Positions 1 to 7,405 of a stretch of DNA of 20,104 nt are shown here, in pieces. Both the position numbers and the translations under genes were made by a program. The notes under the pieces are model-generated. The model saw nothing but the letters and a program-made list of their open reading frames with translations, was not told the DNA's origin and made no database searches. This stretch comes from Betaproteobacteria bacterium (lineage in GTDB: Bacteria > Pseudomonadota > Gammaproteobacteria > Burkholderiales > Burkholderiaceae_C). Position 1 is the first letter of the stretch. Every line of letters begins with the position of its first letter. The DNA is taken from positions 1-20,104 of the forward strand of contig RFTR01000012.1 of NCBI GenBank assembly GCA_009923345.1. The letters are read 5' to 3'.

Positions 1-1303
1 GGCGAATAAATTTCCCTTCCGCATCAAACTTTTCACTTTGGCTGATGGGATTAAAGATGCGAAAGTAAGGTTGGGCATCGCAGCCACTGGAACTCGCCCA
101 TTGCCAGCCGCCGTTGTTGGCTGCCAAATCGAAGTCGTTCAAATGCGTGGCGAAATACTGCTCACCCCAACGCCAATCGATGCCTAGGTCTTTCACCAAA
201 AAGCTGGCGACCACCATGCGTAAGCGGTTGTGCATATATCCTGTTTGGTTGATTTGGGCCATGGCGGCATCGACCAGCGGATAGCCGGTGCGGCCTTCGC
301 ACCATGCGTCAAAACGTTGTTTGGCTAATTTACCGTGTTCCCAGCGAATGGCGTCGTATTCGCGTTTAAAAGCAGACTTCACAACATGCGGGTGGTGGTG
401 CAAGATCTGGTGGTAAAACTCCCGCCAAATCAATTCTGACAACCACACTTCTGCGCCTTTGGAGCCCGCCAACATGCGTTGGTAGCCCACGCCCGCCAGT
501 TCGCGGATAGACACAGTGCCAAATCGCAAATGCACGCCTAAATAACTAGGCCCTTTGACCGCAGGAAAGTTGCGGGCTTCGTCATAACGGTCCATGCGGT
601 CAAAAAAATCTTCAAACAATATCTGGCCGCCGGCACTGCCGGTGGGAACCGCCAGTTGCTTTAAGTTAGTTGTCTCAAAACCAATGTCTGCCAGGCTTGG
701 AACGGGTAGCTGCAAATTCTTGGGTCTTGGCGCCAAGGCCTTGGCAAGCGGTTGTATCGCGTAGCCCTCTAGATGTGCTGGCGTCAACTTTTGTAGCCAA
801 GCATTTTTATAAGGGGTGAACACGCCGTAGGGCTTGCCCATTTGGGTCAGCACTTCGCTGCGCTCAAAAATGACGTGGTCTTTATAGGTCTGCAAGCCGA
901 TGCCAACATTGGCCAGTGCGCCGCGCACTTTGGCATCGCGTTCAATGGCGGCGGGCTCATAGTCGTGGTTGGCAAATACTTCTTGTACATGGAGTTCTTG
1001 GGCGAGGCGGGCGATTTCTTCCACCGCTTTGCCGTGGCGCACGATCAAACCGACGCCTTTTTGTGCGCACAAGGCTTGTAAGTCTGAGTCCAACGTCTCC
1101 AAAGACTCGCGGATGAATTCCACCCGGCGGTCTGCCTTGGGCAATGGGTCCAAGATGTCGCTATCGAACACAAATACACAGTGCACTTGCTTGCACTGGG
1201 TCAAGGCATGGTGGAGTGCGGCATTGTCAAAAGCGCGCAGGTCGCGCCGAAACCACATCAGTCCAGCAGCAACTTGCTGGGTGGGGTGCGGGGAGCGTGT
1301 CAT
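1..1303 (-). CDS. phrB: Deoxyribodipyrimidine photolyase (partial, C-terminus outside window)
   Basis: Blue-light DNA repair enzyme that splits cyclobutane pyrimidine dimers using FAD and an antenna cofactor; cytoplasmic. The reading frame runs leftward from ATG at 1303..1301 and stays open to the window edge, giving about 434 codons of a family usually 470-500 residues long. The N-terminus carries the photolyase opening GLMWFRRDLRAFDNAAL (alpha/beta antenna domain). The C-terminal FAD and DNA-binding domain shows SYLGVHLRFGTVSIREL, ELIWREFYHQIL, the stretch GRTGYPLVDAAMAQI, then GYMHNRLRMVVASFLVKDL and DWRWGEQYFATHLNDFDLA. It diverges from yqgE with only 22 bases between start codons, so promoters for the two must reach into the opposite gene. 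Family assignment is secure from these motifs; the dimer specificity (CPD rather than 6-4) is inferred. Confidence 0.96.
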   Translation of the reverse strand, partial: MTRSPHPTQQVAAGLMWFRRDLRAFDNAALHHALTQCKQVHCVFVFDSDILDPLPKADRRVEFIRESLETLDSDLQALCAQKGVGLIVRHGKAVEEIARLAQELHVQEVFANHDYEPAAIERDAKVRGALANVGIGLQTYKDHVIFERSEVLTQMGKPYGVFTPYKNAWLQKLTPAHLEGYAIQPLAKALAPRPKNLQLPVPSLADIGFETTNLKQLAVPTGSAGGQILFEDFFDRMDRYDEARNFPAVKGPSYLGVHLRFGTVSIRELAGVGYQRMLAGSKGAEVWLSELIWREFYHQILHHHPHVVKSAFKREYDAIRWEHGKLAKQRFDAWCEGRTGYPLVDAAMAQINQTGYMHNRLRMVVASFLVKDLGIDWRWGEQYFATHLNDFDLAANNGGWQWASSSGCDAQPYFRIFNPISQSEKFDAEGKFIR

Positions 1304-1325
1304 GTTCAGCCTTTAAAATCAGAGA

Positions 1326-2021
1326 ATGACCGCAGATTCTGCCTCCATCAACCTGACGCATCACTTTTTGATTGCAATGCCCGGGCTGGAGGATGCATCT
1401 TTTGCCAAAAGCGTGGTGTATTTGTGCGAACACAGCGAACGCGGTGCCTTAGGTTTGGTGATCAACAAGCCCAGCGATTTGTCGATGCGCAGTTTGTTTG
1501 AGAAGGTAGAACTGCCGCTTCACCGAGCAGATTTACTGAATGCGCCTGTATTAAAGGGCGGCCCCGTGCACACCGAACGCGGCTTTGTTTTGCACGAGGC
1601 CATGTTTGCCGATGCGCAAACTGGCTCTTTCCCATTACAAGCAGGTGCAGAACCTGTCCAAGGTAACTTAGATTTGGGACAACCCGTTGGACCCGCAAAG
1701 GATGCCCCCAACCCATTGAAGACCGAGTCGGTCTACGCCTCCACCATGATGATCCCTGGCGGCTTGGAGATGACGACATCGAAAGACGTTTTAGAAGCCC
1801 TCTCCACCGGCGCCGGTCCGCGCAAAGTATTGATTTCGCTGGGCTATTCCGCTTGGGGCGAAGGGCAGTTGGAATCGGAATTGGCGGAAAACAGTTGGCT
1901 CACAGTCGGTGCCGACGCTGATGTGATTTTTGACACGCCCATCGAAGAACGTTACGAGCGTGCCATGGGCTTGTTGGGCTTGCAGTCGTGGATGCTGTCT
2001 TCCGAGGCGGGACATTCATGA
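1326..2021 (+). CDS. yqgE: YqgE/AlgH family protein (UPF0301)
   Basis: Conserved cytoplasmic protein of the UPF0301 (DUF179) family. Its biochemical role is unsettled; the name AlgH comes from a Pseudomonas alginate phenotype. At 231 residues it is somewhat longer than the usual 185-200; the extra length looks like an insertion around residues 105-140. Family hallmarks are the start LTHHFLIAMPGLEDASFAKSV, then ERGALGLVINKPSD, KGGPVHTERGFVLH and ISLGYSAWGEGQLESEL, and the ending DVIFDTPIEERYERA. ATG at 1326 is chosen because the conserved block starts 9 residues later; the upstream AGAGA is only a weak ribosome site. Its stop overlaps the ruvX start in an ATGA. yqgE next to ruvX is a very common proteobacterial pairing, so co-transcription is likely. 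Confidence 0.95.
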   Translation: MTADSASINLTHHFLIAMPGLEDASFAKSVVYLCEHSERGALGLVINKPSDLSMRSLFEKVELPLHRADLLNAPVLKGGPVHTERGFVLHEAMFADAQTGSFPLQAGAEPVQGNLDLGQPVGPAKDAPNPLKTESVYASTMMIPGGLEMTTSKDVLEALSTGAGPRKVLISLGYSAWGEGQLESELAENSWLTVGADADVIFDTPIEERYERAMGLLGLQSWMLSSEAGHS

Positions 2022-2434
2022 GCAACGCCACGGCCCTCGCTGTGTCGGCCCAGTTGCAATCGTTTTTAGCTTTTGATTTTGGTACCCAACGCACTGGCTT
2101 AGCTTTTGGTAGCCGCGTATTGCGCCAAGCTCAGCCGCTTCCCACTGTCAACGTCCAAGGCGATGCGCGTTGGCGCGAGATCGATGCGCGTATCCAAGAG
2201 TGGCAACCCGATGCCTTGGTCATCGGTGTGCCTTTTCACCCAGATGGTGCTGAGCACGAAAACACGGTGCGCGCGCGCAAATTTGGTCGTCAACTGCATG
2301 GACGATTTAACTTGCAGGTGTTCGAAGTCGACGAACGCTATAGCACCACCGAAGCCTTAAGCCAAGGCGCCAAAGATGCAGACGCTGCGTCTGCGTGCAT
2401 CATCCTGAACCAATTTTTTGCGGAGTTGCCATGA
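2018..2434 (+). CDS. ruvX: Putative pre-16S rRNA nuclease / Holliday-junction-resolvase-like YqgF
   Basis: RNase H-fold protein of the YqgF/RuvX family, proposed to process the 5' end of 16S rRNA and historically named a Holliday junction resolvase. Length 138 residues matches the family. Visible motifs are AFDFGTQRTGLAFG (first catalytic Asp, near residue 19), DALVIGVPFHPDG in the middle, VDERYSTTEA (catalytic Glu) and DADAASACIILNQFF (last Asp) at the C-terminus. The start is placed at ATG 2018, inside an ATGA overlap with yqgE. A longer in-frame version from 1988 exists, but it would only add ten residues unlike the family N-terminus. The stop at 2432-2434 overlaps the pyrR start in a second ATGA, so translational coupling is likely. 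Confidence 0.93.
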   Translation: MSNATALAVSAQLQSFLAFDFGTQRTGLAFGSRVLRQAQPLPTVNVQGDARWREIDARIQEWQPDALVIGVPFHPDGAEHENTVRARKFGRQLHGRFNLQVFEVDERYSTTEALSQGAKDADAASACIILNQFFAELP

Positions 2435-2928
2435 GCGGACGCCTATCTTTAGATGCTGAAAGCCTCTACCAAACCTTGTGCAAAGGGGTAGGCACCATGT
2501 TGACCCCAACGAGTCGGCTGGTGGGCATCACCTCTGGCGGTGCATGGTTAGCAACCCGTTTGCAAAAAGATCTAAATCTCTCTGGTGAGGCGGGAAGTAT
2601 TTCTTCTGCGATGCACCGCGATGACTTTGCCAAGCGCGGTTTGGCAGACGGCGGCCAAACCAAACTGCCGTTTGAAGTGAATGCAGCACACGTGATCTTG
2701 CTCGACGATGTGCTCTACACCGGACGCACCATCCGCGCGGTGCTCAACGAATTGTTCGATTACGGCCGACCTGCCAGCGTGCAACTGGCAGTGTTGGTCG
2801 ACCGTGGTGGGCGCGAGTTACCAGTACAAGCCGACTTTGCTGCAGCGCGTATTGCGCTACCCGCAGACCAGTTGCTGGCGCTGGCCAAAGGGCCAGATGG
2901 ACGATTTACTTTCTCGGTGGAAGGCTGA
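2431..2928 (+). CDS. pyrR: PyrR-type uracil phosphoribosyltransferase / pyr regulator homologue
   Basis: Type I phosphoribosyltransferase of the PyrR family, which converts uracil and PRPP to UMP. In Firmicutes PyrR also binds pyr mRNA leaders. The 165-residue length is slightly below the typical 170-180. The PRPP-binding loop HVILLDDVLYTGRTIRA sits at residues 87-103, and the substrate region AVLVDRGGRELPVQADF follows. Start ATG 2431 lies in an ATGA overlap with ruvX, and pyrB begins one base after the stop. Because pyrR and pyrB are packed behind ruvX, there is no leader in which a PyrR attenuator could form and none is visible. A catalytic or protein-level role is therefore more likely here than mRNA binding, which is an inference. 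Confidence 0.93.
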   Translation: MSGRLSLDAESLYQTLCKGVGTMLTPTSRLVGITSGGAWLATRLQKDLNLSGEAGSISSAMHRDDFAKRGLADGGQTKLPFEVNAAHVILLDDVLYTGRTIRAVLNELFDYGRPASVQLAVLVDRGGRELPVQADFAAARIALPADQLLALAKGPDGRFTFSVEG

Positions 2929-2929
2929 C

Positions 2930-3892
2930 ATGCTCTACAAGCGAAATCCGCAACTCAATAAAAACGGCGAGCTGATCCATTTGCTTTCGACAGAAGGCCT
3001 GTCGCGCGACATCCTCACCCATGTCTTGGACCACGCAGCCAATTTTGTATCGGTCAACGACCGCGAAGTGAAAAAAGTCCCTTTATTGCGCGGTAAAAGC
3101 GTGTTCAATCTGTTCTTCGAGAACAGCACCCGAACTCGCACGACATTTGAGATTGCCGCCAAGCGTTTGTCGGCTGACGTGTTTAACCTCGACATTGCGC
3201 GCTCTTCCGCCAGCAAAGGCGAGTCATTGCTCGATACGATTGCCAACCTGAGTGCCATGGCCGCCGATATTTTTGTAGTGCGCCACAGCGAGTCGGGCGC
3301 GCCACATCTCATAGCAGAGCATGTCGCACCGCATGTGCATGTGATCAATGCGGGTGATGGTCGCCACGCACACCCGACGCAGGGTTTGCTCGACATGTAC
3401 ACCATTCGCCACTACAAAAAAGACTTCAGTAATTTAACGGTGGCGATTGTGGGCGACGTGTTGCATTCACGCGTAGCGCGCTCTGACATCCACGCGCTGA
3501 CCACTTTGGGTTGTGCCGAGGTGCGGGTAGTAGGCCCTAAAACCTTGGTGCCCAATGATCTGACCCAAATGGGTGTGCGTGTTTTCAATACCTTAGAAGA
3601 AGGTATCAAAGGCTGTGACGTCATCATCATGCTGCGTTTGCAAAACGAACGCATGAGCGGTGCGTTGTTGCCTTCGAGCCAAGAGTATTTCAAGGCCTTT
3701 GGTTTGACGCCGCACAAGTTGCAACTTGCTAAACCCGATGCCATCGTGATGCACCCGGGCCCGATCAACCGTGGGGTCGAGATTGATTCGGCTGTGGTCG
3801 ATGGCCCGCAAAGTGTGATCTTGTCGCAAGTCACTTTTGGTATTGCAGTACGTATGGCGGTGATGTCCATCGTCGCGGGGAATGACGCATGA
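2930..3892 (+). CDS. pyrB: Aspartate carbamoyltransferase, catalytic chain
   Basis: Catalyses carbamoyl phosphate plus L-aspartate to N-carbamoyl-L-aspartate, the committed step of pyrimidine synthesis; cytoplasmic. At 320 residues it is normal for the family. The carbamoyl-phosphate loop FFENSTRTRTTFE (STRTR at residues 66-70) is intact, followed by SASKGESLLDT (mobile loop with Ser-Lys) and VINAGDGRHAHPTQGLLD, then AIVGDVLHSRVARS, MLRLQNER for aspartate binding, and the ending MHPGPINRGVEIDSAV. ATG 2930 follows the pyrR stop by one base and the conserved body starts at once. The stop overlaps the pyrC' start (ATGA). The immediate neighbour is an inactive dihydroorotase-like protein, as in class A ATCases of Pseudomonas where the two form one dodecameric complex; the same assembly is inferred here. 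Confidence 0.97.
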   Translation: MLYKRNPQLNKNGELIHLLSTEGLSRDILTHVLDHAANFVSVNDREVKKVPLLRGKSVFNLFFENSTRTRTTFEIAAKRLSADVFNLDIARSSASKGESLLDTIANLSAMAADIFVVRHSESGAPHLIAEHVAPHVHVINAGDGRHAHPTQGLLDMYTIRHYKKDFSNLTVAIVGDVLHSRVARSDIHALTTLGCAEVRVVGPKTLVPNDLTQMGVRVFNTLEEGIKGCDVIIMLRLQNERMSGALLPSSQEYFKAFGLTPHKLQLAKPDAIVMHPGPINRGVEIDSAVVDGPQSVILSQVTFGIAVRMAVMSIVAGNDA

Positions 3893-5190
3893 AGTCACTG
3901 ATTCAAAACGGACGTGTCATCAATCCGTCTTCTGGCTTGGACGAGGTGGCAGATATTGCGATAGCTGCTGGAAAAATTCAAGCAATCGTTAAAAAAGGTG
4001 CATTCCTTCCCGAAGGTTTTCACGCAGAAAAAACTTTCGACGCCAAAGGCTGCATCGTGGCCCCTGGTTTGGTGGATTTGCAGGCGCGCTTGCGTGAGCC
4101 TGGCTACGAACACGAAGGCATGTTGGAGTCAGAACTTAAAGCCGCAGTGGCAGGGGGTGTGACCAGCTTGGTGTGCCCGCCAGATACGGATCCAGTCTTG
4201 GACGAACCCGGTTTGGTTGAAATGCTCACCTTCCGCGCAGAAAAACTCCATCGCTCGCGCGTCTTTCCCTTGGGTGCTTTGACACGCGGTTTGCAAGGCG
4301 CTGTGCTGACCGAGATGGCAGAACTCACGGAGGCAGGTTGTATTGGATTTAGCCAGGCGGAGGTGCCGATGGCTGATACCCAAGTGTTGCAACGCGCACT
4401 GCAATACGCATCGACCTATGGCTACACCGTATGGTTGCGCCCACAAGATTTGCATTTGGGCAAAGGCGTCGCTGCCAGTGGCGCATTGGCCACGCGTTTG
4501 GGTTTGAGCGGTGTGCCTGTGGCGGCAGAGACGATAGCTTTGCACACCATTTTCGCCTTGATGCGATCGACCCAAGCGCGTGTGCATTTGTGTCGTATTT
4601 CAAGTGCAGAAGGCGTTGCCTTGATTCGCGCGGCCAAACAAGAAGGTTTGAAAGTCACAGCAGATGTCAGCATCAACTCTTTGCATTTGAGCGAACTCGA
4701 TATCGGTTACTTCGACAGTTGCGCAAGATTGACACCTGTATTGCGACAAGCCAAAGACCGCGATGCATTGCGCGATGGTTTGAAAGACGGCACCTTAGAC
4801 GTTTTGGTGTCTGACCATTCGCCCGTGGACATTGACGCCAAAGCATTGCCTTTCGCTGAAGCCGAACCAGGTGCTACAGGTTTGGAGTTATTACTCAGTC
4901 TTTCCTTGAAATGGGCGCATGAAACGGGTGTGCCGTTGCTACGTGCTTTAGATGTGGTGACTGCCCAGCCTGCGCGTATCTTGGGGCATGCCAAAAGCAT
5001 TGGCCATTTGCAAGTGGGCGGTGTTGCCGATGTCGTGGTGTTTGACCCGCAAGAGCAATGGCAAGTCACCTCCGATGGTCTGCACAGCCAAGGCAAACAC
5101 ACGCCGTTTGGTTTTGCGCGCAGTGGCATGGCTTTGCCCGGACGCGTCAAAGCTACTTGGGTGAATGGGCATTTGGCTTTCGCCGCCTAA
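3889..5190 (+). CDS. pyrC': Dihydroorotase-like protein, probably non-catalytic partner of PyrB (PyrC'/PyrX)
   Basis: Amidohydrolase-fold protein of the dihydroorotase family, 433 residues, with the usual N-terminal LIQNGRVINPSSGLDEVADIAI and later SDHSPVDIDAKALPF and GATGLELLLSLSLK blocks. The metal site is degenerate. Active enzymes have an HxH pair in the sequence D-x-H-x-H-x-R-x-P-G; here residues 65-67 read Gln-Ala-Arg in VDLQARLREPG. The later TPHHL-type histidine site reads VSINSLHLSE. It therefore probably cannot bind the zinc pair and would act as a structural subunit of aspartate carbamoyltransferase, as described for Pseudomonas pyrC'. A separate active PyrC should exist elsewhere in the genome. 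Start ATG 3889 overlaps the pyrB stop; plsC begins 12 bases after its stop. Confidence 0.92.
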   Translation: MKSLIQNGRVINPSSGLDEVADIAIAAGKIQAIVKKGAFLPEGFHAEKTFDAKGCIVAPGLVDLQARLREPGYEHEGMLESELKAAVAGGVTSLVCPPDTDPVLDEPGLVEMLTFRAEKLHRSRVFPLGALTRGLQGAVLTEMAELTEAGCIGFSQAEVPMADTQVLQRALQYASTYGYTVWLRPQDLHLGKGVAASGALATRLGLSGVPVAAETIALHTIFALMRSTQARVHLCRISSAEGVALIRAAKQEGLKVTADVSINSLHLSELDIGYFDSCARLTPVLRQAKDRDALRDGLKDGTLDVLVSDHSPVDIDAKALPFAEAEPGATGLELLLSLSLKWAHETGVPLLRALDVVTAQPARILGHAKSIGHLQVGGVADVVVFDPQEQWQVTSDGLHSQGKHTPFGFARSGMALPGRVKATWVNGHLAFAA

Positions 5191-5202
5191 ATATTCTGTT
5201 TT

Positions 5203-5934
5203 ATGCAGACCCTGCGTGCATTCGTTAAATTTGTGCGGATGCTGTTGTGGGTGGTGTATGGCTATTGGCGTATTCGGACGGTATTTCATACATTAGAACC
5301 ACAAGAGCACGCCAGGGCCGTTGAAGAATGGTCGCAAGGCATGCTGTCTATCTTGGGAATCACGGTGCGCGTCCAAGGCGAACCTAGCAAAGGCCCAGTG
5401 TTGATGGCCGCCAACCATATTTCTTGGTTAGATATTTTGGTGATGCACGCAGCGTGCCATTGCCGCTTTGTCGCGAAATCTGAAATTCGCGCGTGGCCTT
5501 TGTTAGGTGTGTTGACCTCAGGCGGTGGGTCTTTGTTTATCGAACGCACCAACAACCGCGATGCGATGCGTGTCGTGCACCAGATGGCAGATGCGTTGGC
5601 GCAAGGACAGCTGCTTGCAGTGTTTCCTGAAGGCGGAACAGGTGATGGCAAAACCTTGCTGCCTTTTCACGGTAATTTGTTGCAAGCGGCCATCGTGGCA
5701 CAAGCACCGATCCAACCCATTGGCTTGCAGTTTTTAGAGGCGCACACTGGTGAGAGAAGTTTTGCGCCTTGCTACCACGCGGACGACACTTTGCTGGGTT
5801 CTGTCTGGCGCACTTTGTGTGCGCCCCCTTTGTTGGCGGTAGTGCATTACGGCGCGAATGAAATGGCGCAAGGGCGCAGTCGACGTGAATGGGCCGTGGA
5901 TTTACGCGAAAGTATTCGCGGATTGATAGATTGA
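5203..5934 (+). CDS. plsC: 1-acyl-sn-glycerol-3-phosphate acyltransferase
   Basis: Inner-membrane-associated enzyme that acylates lysophosphatidic acid to phosphatidic acid in phospholipid synthesis. The PlsC-type acyltransferase signature NHISWLDI (NHx4D motif, residues 71-78) is followed by FVAKSEIRAWPLLG, then GGGSLFIERTN (motif II) and FPEGGTGDG (motif III, residues 141-149; the usual FPEGTR is here FPEGGT). A hydrophobic segment lies near residues 8-20. At 243 residues it fits the family. The ATG at 5203 has no convincing ribosome site, but it lies 12 bases after pyrC', so translation may depend on read-through from upstream. It is the last gene of the housekeeping block; sulfur genes begin directly after it. 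Confidence 0.93.
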   Translation: MQTLRAFVKFVRMLLWVVYGYWRIRTVFHTLEPQEHARAVEEWSQGMLSILGITVRVQGEPSKGPVLMAANHISWLDILVMHAACHCRFVAKSEIRAWPLLGVLTSGGGSLFIERTNNRDAMRVVHQMADALAQGQLLAVFPEGGTGDGKTLLPFHGNLLQAAIVAQAPIQPIGLQFLEAHTGERSFAPCYHADDTLLGSVWRTLCAPPLLAVVHYGANEMAQGRSRREWAVDLRESIRGLID

Positions 5935-5952
5935 GTTACATTGCCAACCCAT

Positions 5953-6345
5953 ATGAGCACAAAGAATATTCAAAAAGCTAACCCACCCAAGTTGGGTGTC
6001 AAGGCTATGAAGAAAAAAACCAGTTCAAAAAAACCGGAAGATTCGATGGACGCGATGTTTGAATTGGCGGCTGAAACGTTTCGAGTGATGTCGGCACCCA
6101 TGCGATTAAAAATCATCAATTGCCTATGTGAAGAAGAAAAAAATGTGGGGCAGTTGTTGGAGGAAATCGATACCACCCAGCCCAATATGTCGCAACATTT
6201 AAATACCCTCTTCAAAGCCAAAATTTTGGGCCGTCGGCGTGAAGGGGTGCAAATTTATTACCGCATCATCAATGAGCGCGTCGTCACTTTGTGTAGGGCG
6301 GTGTGTACGCAGATTGCTATCGACAGTGAAATTGCACACCCTTAG
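5953..6345 (+). CDS. ArsR-family winged-helix regulator, SoxR-like by position
   Basis: Small DNA-binding repressor of the ArsR/SmtB family at the head of the sox cluster. The core, from about position 6046, reads ETFRVMSAPMRLKIINCLC, then VGQLLEEIDTTQPNMSQHLNTL (recognition helix) and GRRREGVQIYYRI (beta wing). It is preceded by a Lys-rich tail containing KKKTSSKK. The start is uncertain: ATG 5953 (130 residues), ATG 6007 and ATG 6046 are all possible and none has a good ribosome site; a TTG at 5941 is also open. Cysteines occur as NCLC in helix 2 and as LCRAVC near the C-terminus, a pattern different from the second ArsR protein in this window. Position suggests control of the following sox genes in response to sulfane sulfur; this is inferred, and the ligand is unknown. 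Confidence 0.88.
   Translation: MSTKNIQKANPPKLGVKAMKKKTSSKKPEDSMDAMFELAAETFRVMSAPMRLKIINCLCEEEKNVGQLLEEIDTTQPNMSQHLNTLFKAKILGRRREGVQIYYRIINERVVTLCRAVCTQIAIDSEIAHP
5984..5998. promoter_or_regulatory. 15-base palindrome, possible operator of the ArsR-family gene
   Basis: CACCCAA-G-TTGGGTG is a perfect dyad with 7-base arms around one central base. It lies between the alternative start codons at 5953 and 6007. If translation begins at 6007 or 6046 it would be an upstream operator; if it begins at 5953 it codes for Pro-Lys-Leu-Gly and may be chance. One half-site (ACCCAA) recurs at 6413-6418, just ahead of the next gene. Confidence 0.35.
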
Positions 6346-6416
6346 CTACAGGAAGAAAAGTAATAGAACGTGTCGTAGTGTGGTCACATAAATTTCTTTG
6401 AGTTTTAAACCTACCC

Positions 6417-6421
6417 AAGGA
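6417..6421 (+). promoter_or_regulatory. Ribosome binding site that sets a TTG start for the MBL-fold gene
   Basis: AAGGA lies six bases before TTG 6428. Starting there gives a textbook signal peptide (Asn-Arg then a hydrophobic run ending AHA-Q). The earlier TTG at 6398 has no ribosome site. Confidence 0.7.
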
Positions 6422-6427
6422 ATTGAT

Positions 6428-7405
6428 TTGAATAGGTCGATACATCAGCGTTGTTTGGTATTTTTGTTTGTATGGCTTTCTAGCCTCGGGTTCATTGCGC
6501 ACGCCCAAGTTGCAGGCAAAGCGGTAAGTGCCAAACCGCTGATGCAGCTTAAAAAAGTAGACCCGCATGTTTTTTATGTGCAGGGAGTCTCTGAGATGGG
6601 CTCCTCCGCGAATCAAAACTTTATATCCAATGCCGGTTTTGTAGTAACACCTGCTGGCGTTGTGGTGGTCGATGCATTAGGCTCCCCTGAGCTTGCACGA
6701 AGGCTTTTGGCAGAGATAAGAAAAATAACCAAGAAACCCATACACACGGTGGTATTAACCCACTACCACGCAGACCATATTTATGGACTGCAAGTGTTCA
6801 AAGAGGCTGGTGCGCGTATCGTGGCGCATGCTGCTGCCCGCGAATATTTGTTTTCAGACACTGCCAATTTACGTTTAGAGGTCTCTCGCCAAGAATTGTG
6901 GCCATGGATTGATGAAAAAACACGGCTTGTCCCCGCAGACGTTTGGCTAAACAGTTCGCATAGTTTTACTGTCGGTGGCGTTCAGTTTGATATTCAACCA
7001 GTAGGGCCTTCGCACACGGCAGAAGATTTGGTGGTGTATCTACCGCAGAAAAAAATATTATTTGCGGGCGACTTGGTTTTTCGAAACCGTATTCCCTATG
7101 TTGGGCAGGCAGACAGCAAGCACTGGATAGAAGCATTGCAAAATTTACTCACCTTTGATACCCAATGGGTGATACCTGGTCATGGTCCTATCTCCAATGA
7201 CCCCAAAGGTGATATGACTCTGACGCGTGACTATCTTCTCTACTTGAGAGAAACCATGGGGCGTGCCGCTAATGAGATGGAGCCTTTTGAGAGTGCTTAT
7301 GCCAAAACCGATTGGTCTAAATTTGAGAAAATGCCACTCTTCAAACCTGCTAATCGCATGAACGCATACAACACCTATTTGCTCATGGAGCATGAATCCA
7401 AATGA
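6428..7405 (+). CDS. soxH: Secreted metallo-beta-lactamase-fold hydrolase, SoxH-like
   Basis: Periplasmic protein of the metallo-beta-lactamase superfamily. From TTG 6428 it has 325 residues: an Sec-type signal peptide (hydrophobic VFLFVWLSSLGFIAHA) and then a single MBL domain. Metal ligands are visible as THYHADH (His112, His114, Asp116, His117), VGPSHTAEDLVVY, LFAGDLVFRNRIPYVG (bridging Asp) and WVIPGHGPIS. The first match is to the SoxH / quinoprotein-relay group of MBL proteins found in sox clusters, whose substrate is not settled; Rhodanese or persulfide activity cannot be read from sequence. The stop overlaps the soxW start (ATGA), so the two are translationally coupled. Fold and export are sure; the SoxH name rests on context. 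Confidence 0.85.
   Translation: MNRSIHQRCLVFLFVWLSSLGFIAHAQVAGKAVSAKPLMQLKKVDPHVFYVQGVSEMGSSANQNFISNAGFVVTPAGVVVVDALGSPELARRLLAEIRKITKKPIHTVVLTHYHADHIYGLQVFKEAGARIVAHAAAREYLFSDTANLRLEVSRQELWPWIDEKTRLVPADVWLNSSHSFTVGGVQFDIQPVGPSHTAEDLVVYLPQKKILFAGDLVFRNRIPYVGQADSKHWIEALQNLLTFDTQWVIPGHGPISNDPKGDMTLTRDYLLYLRETMGRAANEMEPFESAYAKTDWSKFEKMPLFKPANRMNAYNTYLLMEHESK

Noticed and set aside
842..1316. Several overlapping plus-strand frames over phrB
   Set aside because: They are antisense to a clear photolyase reading frame and resemble no protein family.
2395..2930. PyrR-binding attenuator ahead of pyrB
   Set aside because: No antiterminator/terminator hairpin set is present and the genes overlap or abut, leaving no leader.
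4129..4587. 152-codon minus-strand frame inside pyrC'
   Set aside because: Shadow of a well-conserved dihydroorotase-like gene.
6346..6427. Operator-like TGTG-GT-CACA at about 6379-6388
   Set aside because: Four-base arms only; expected by chance in 82 bases.
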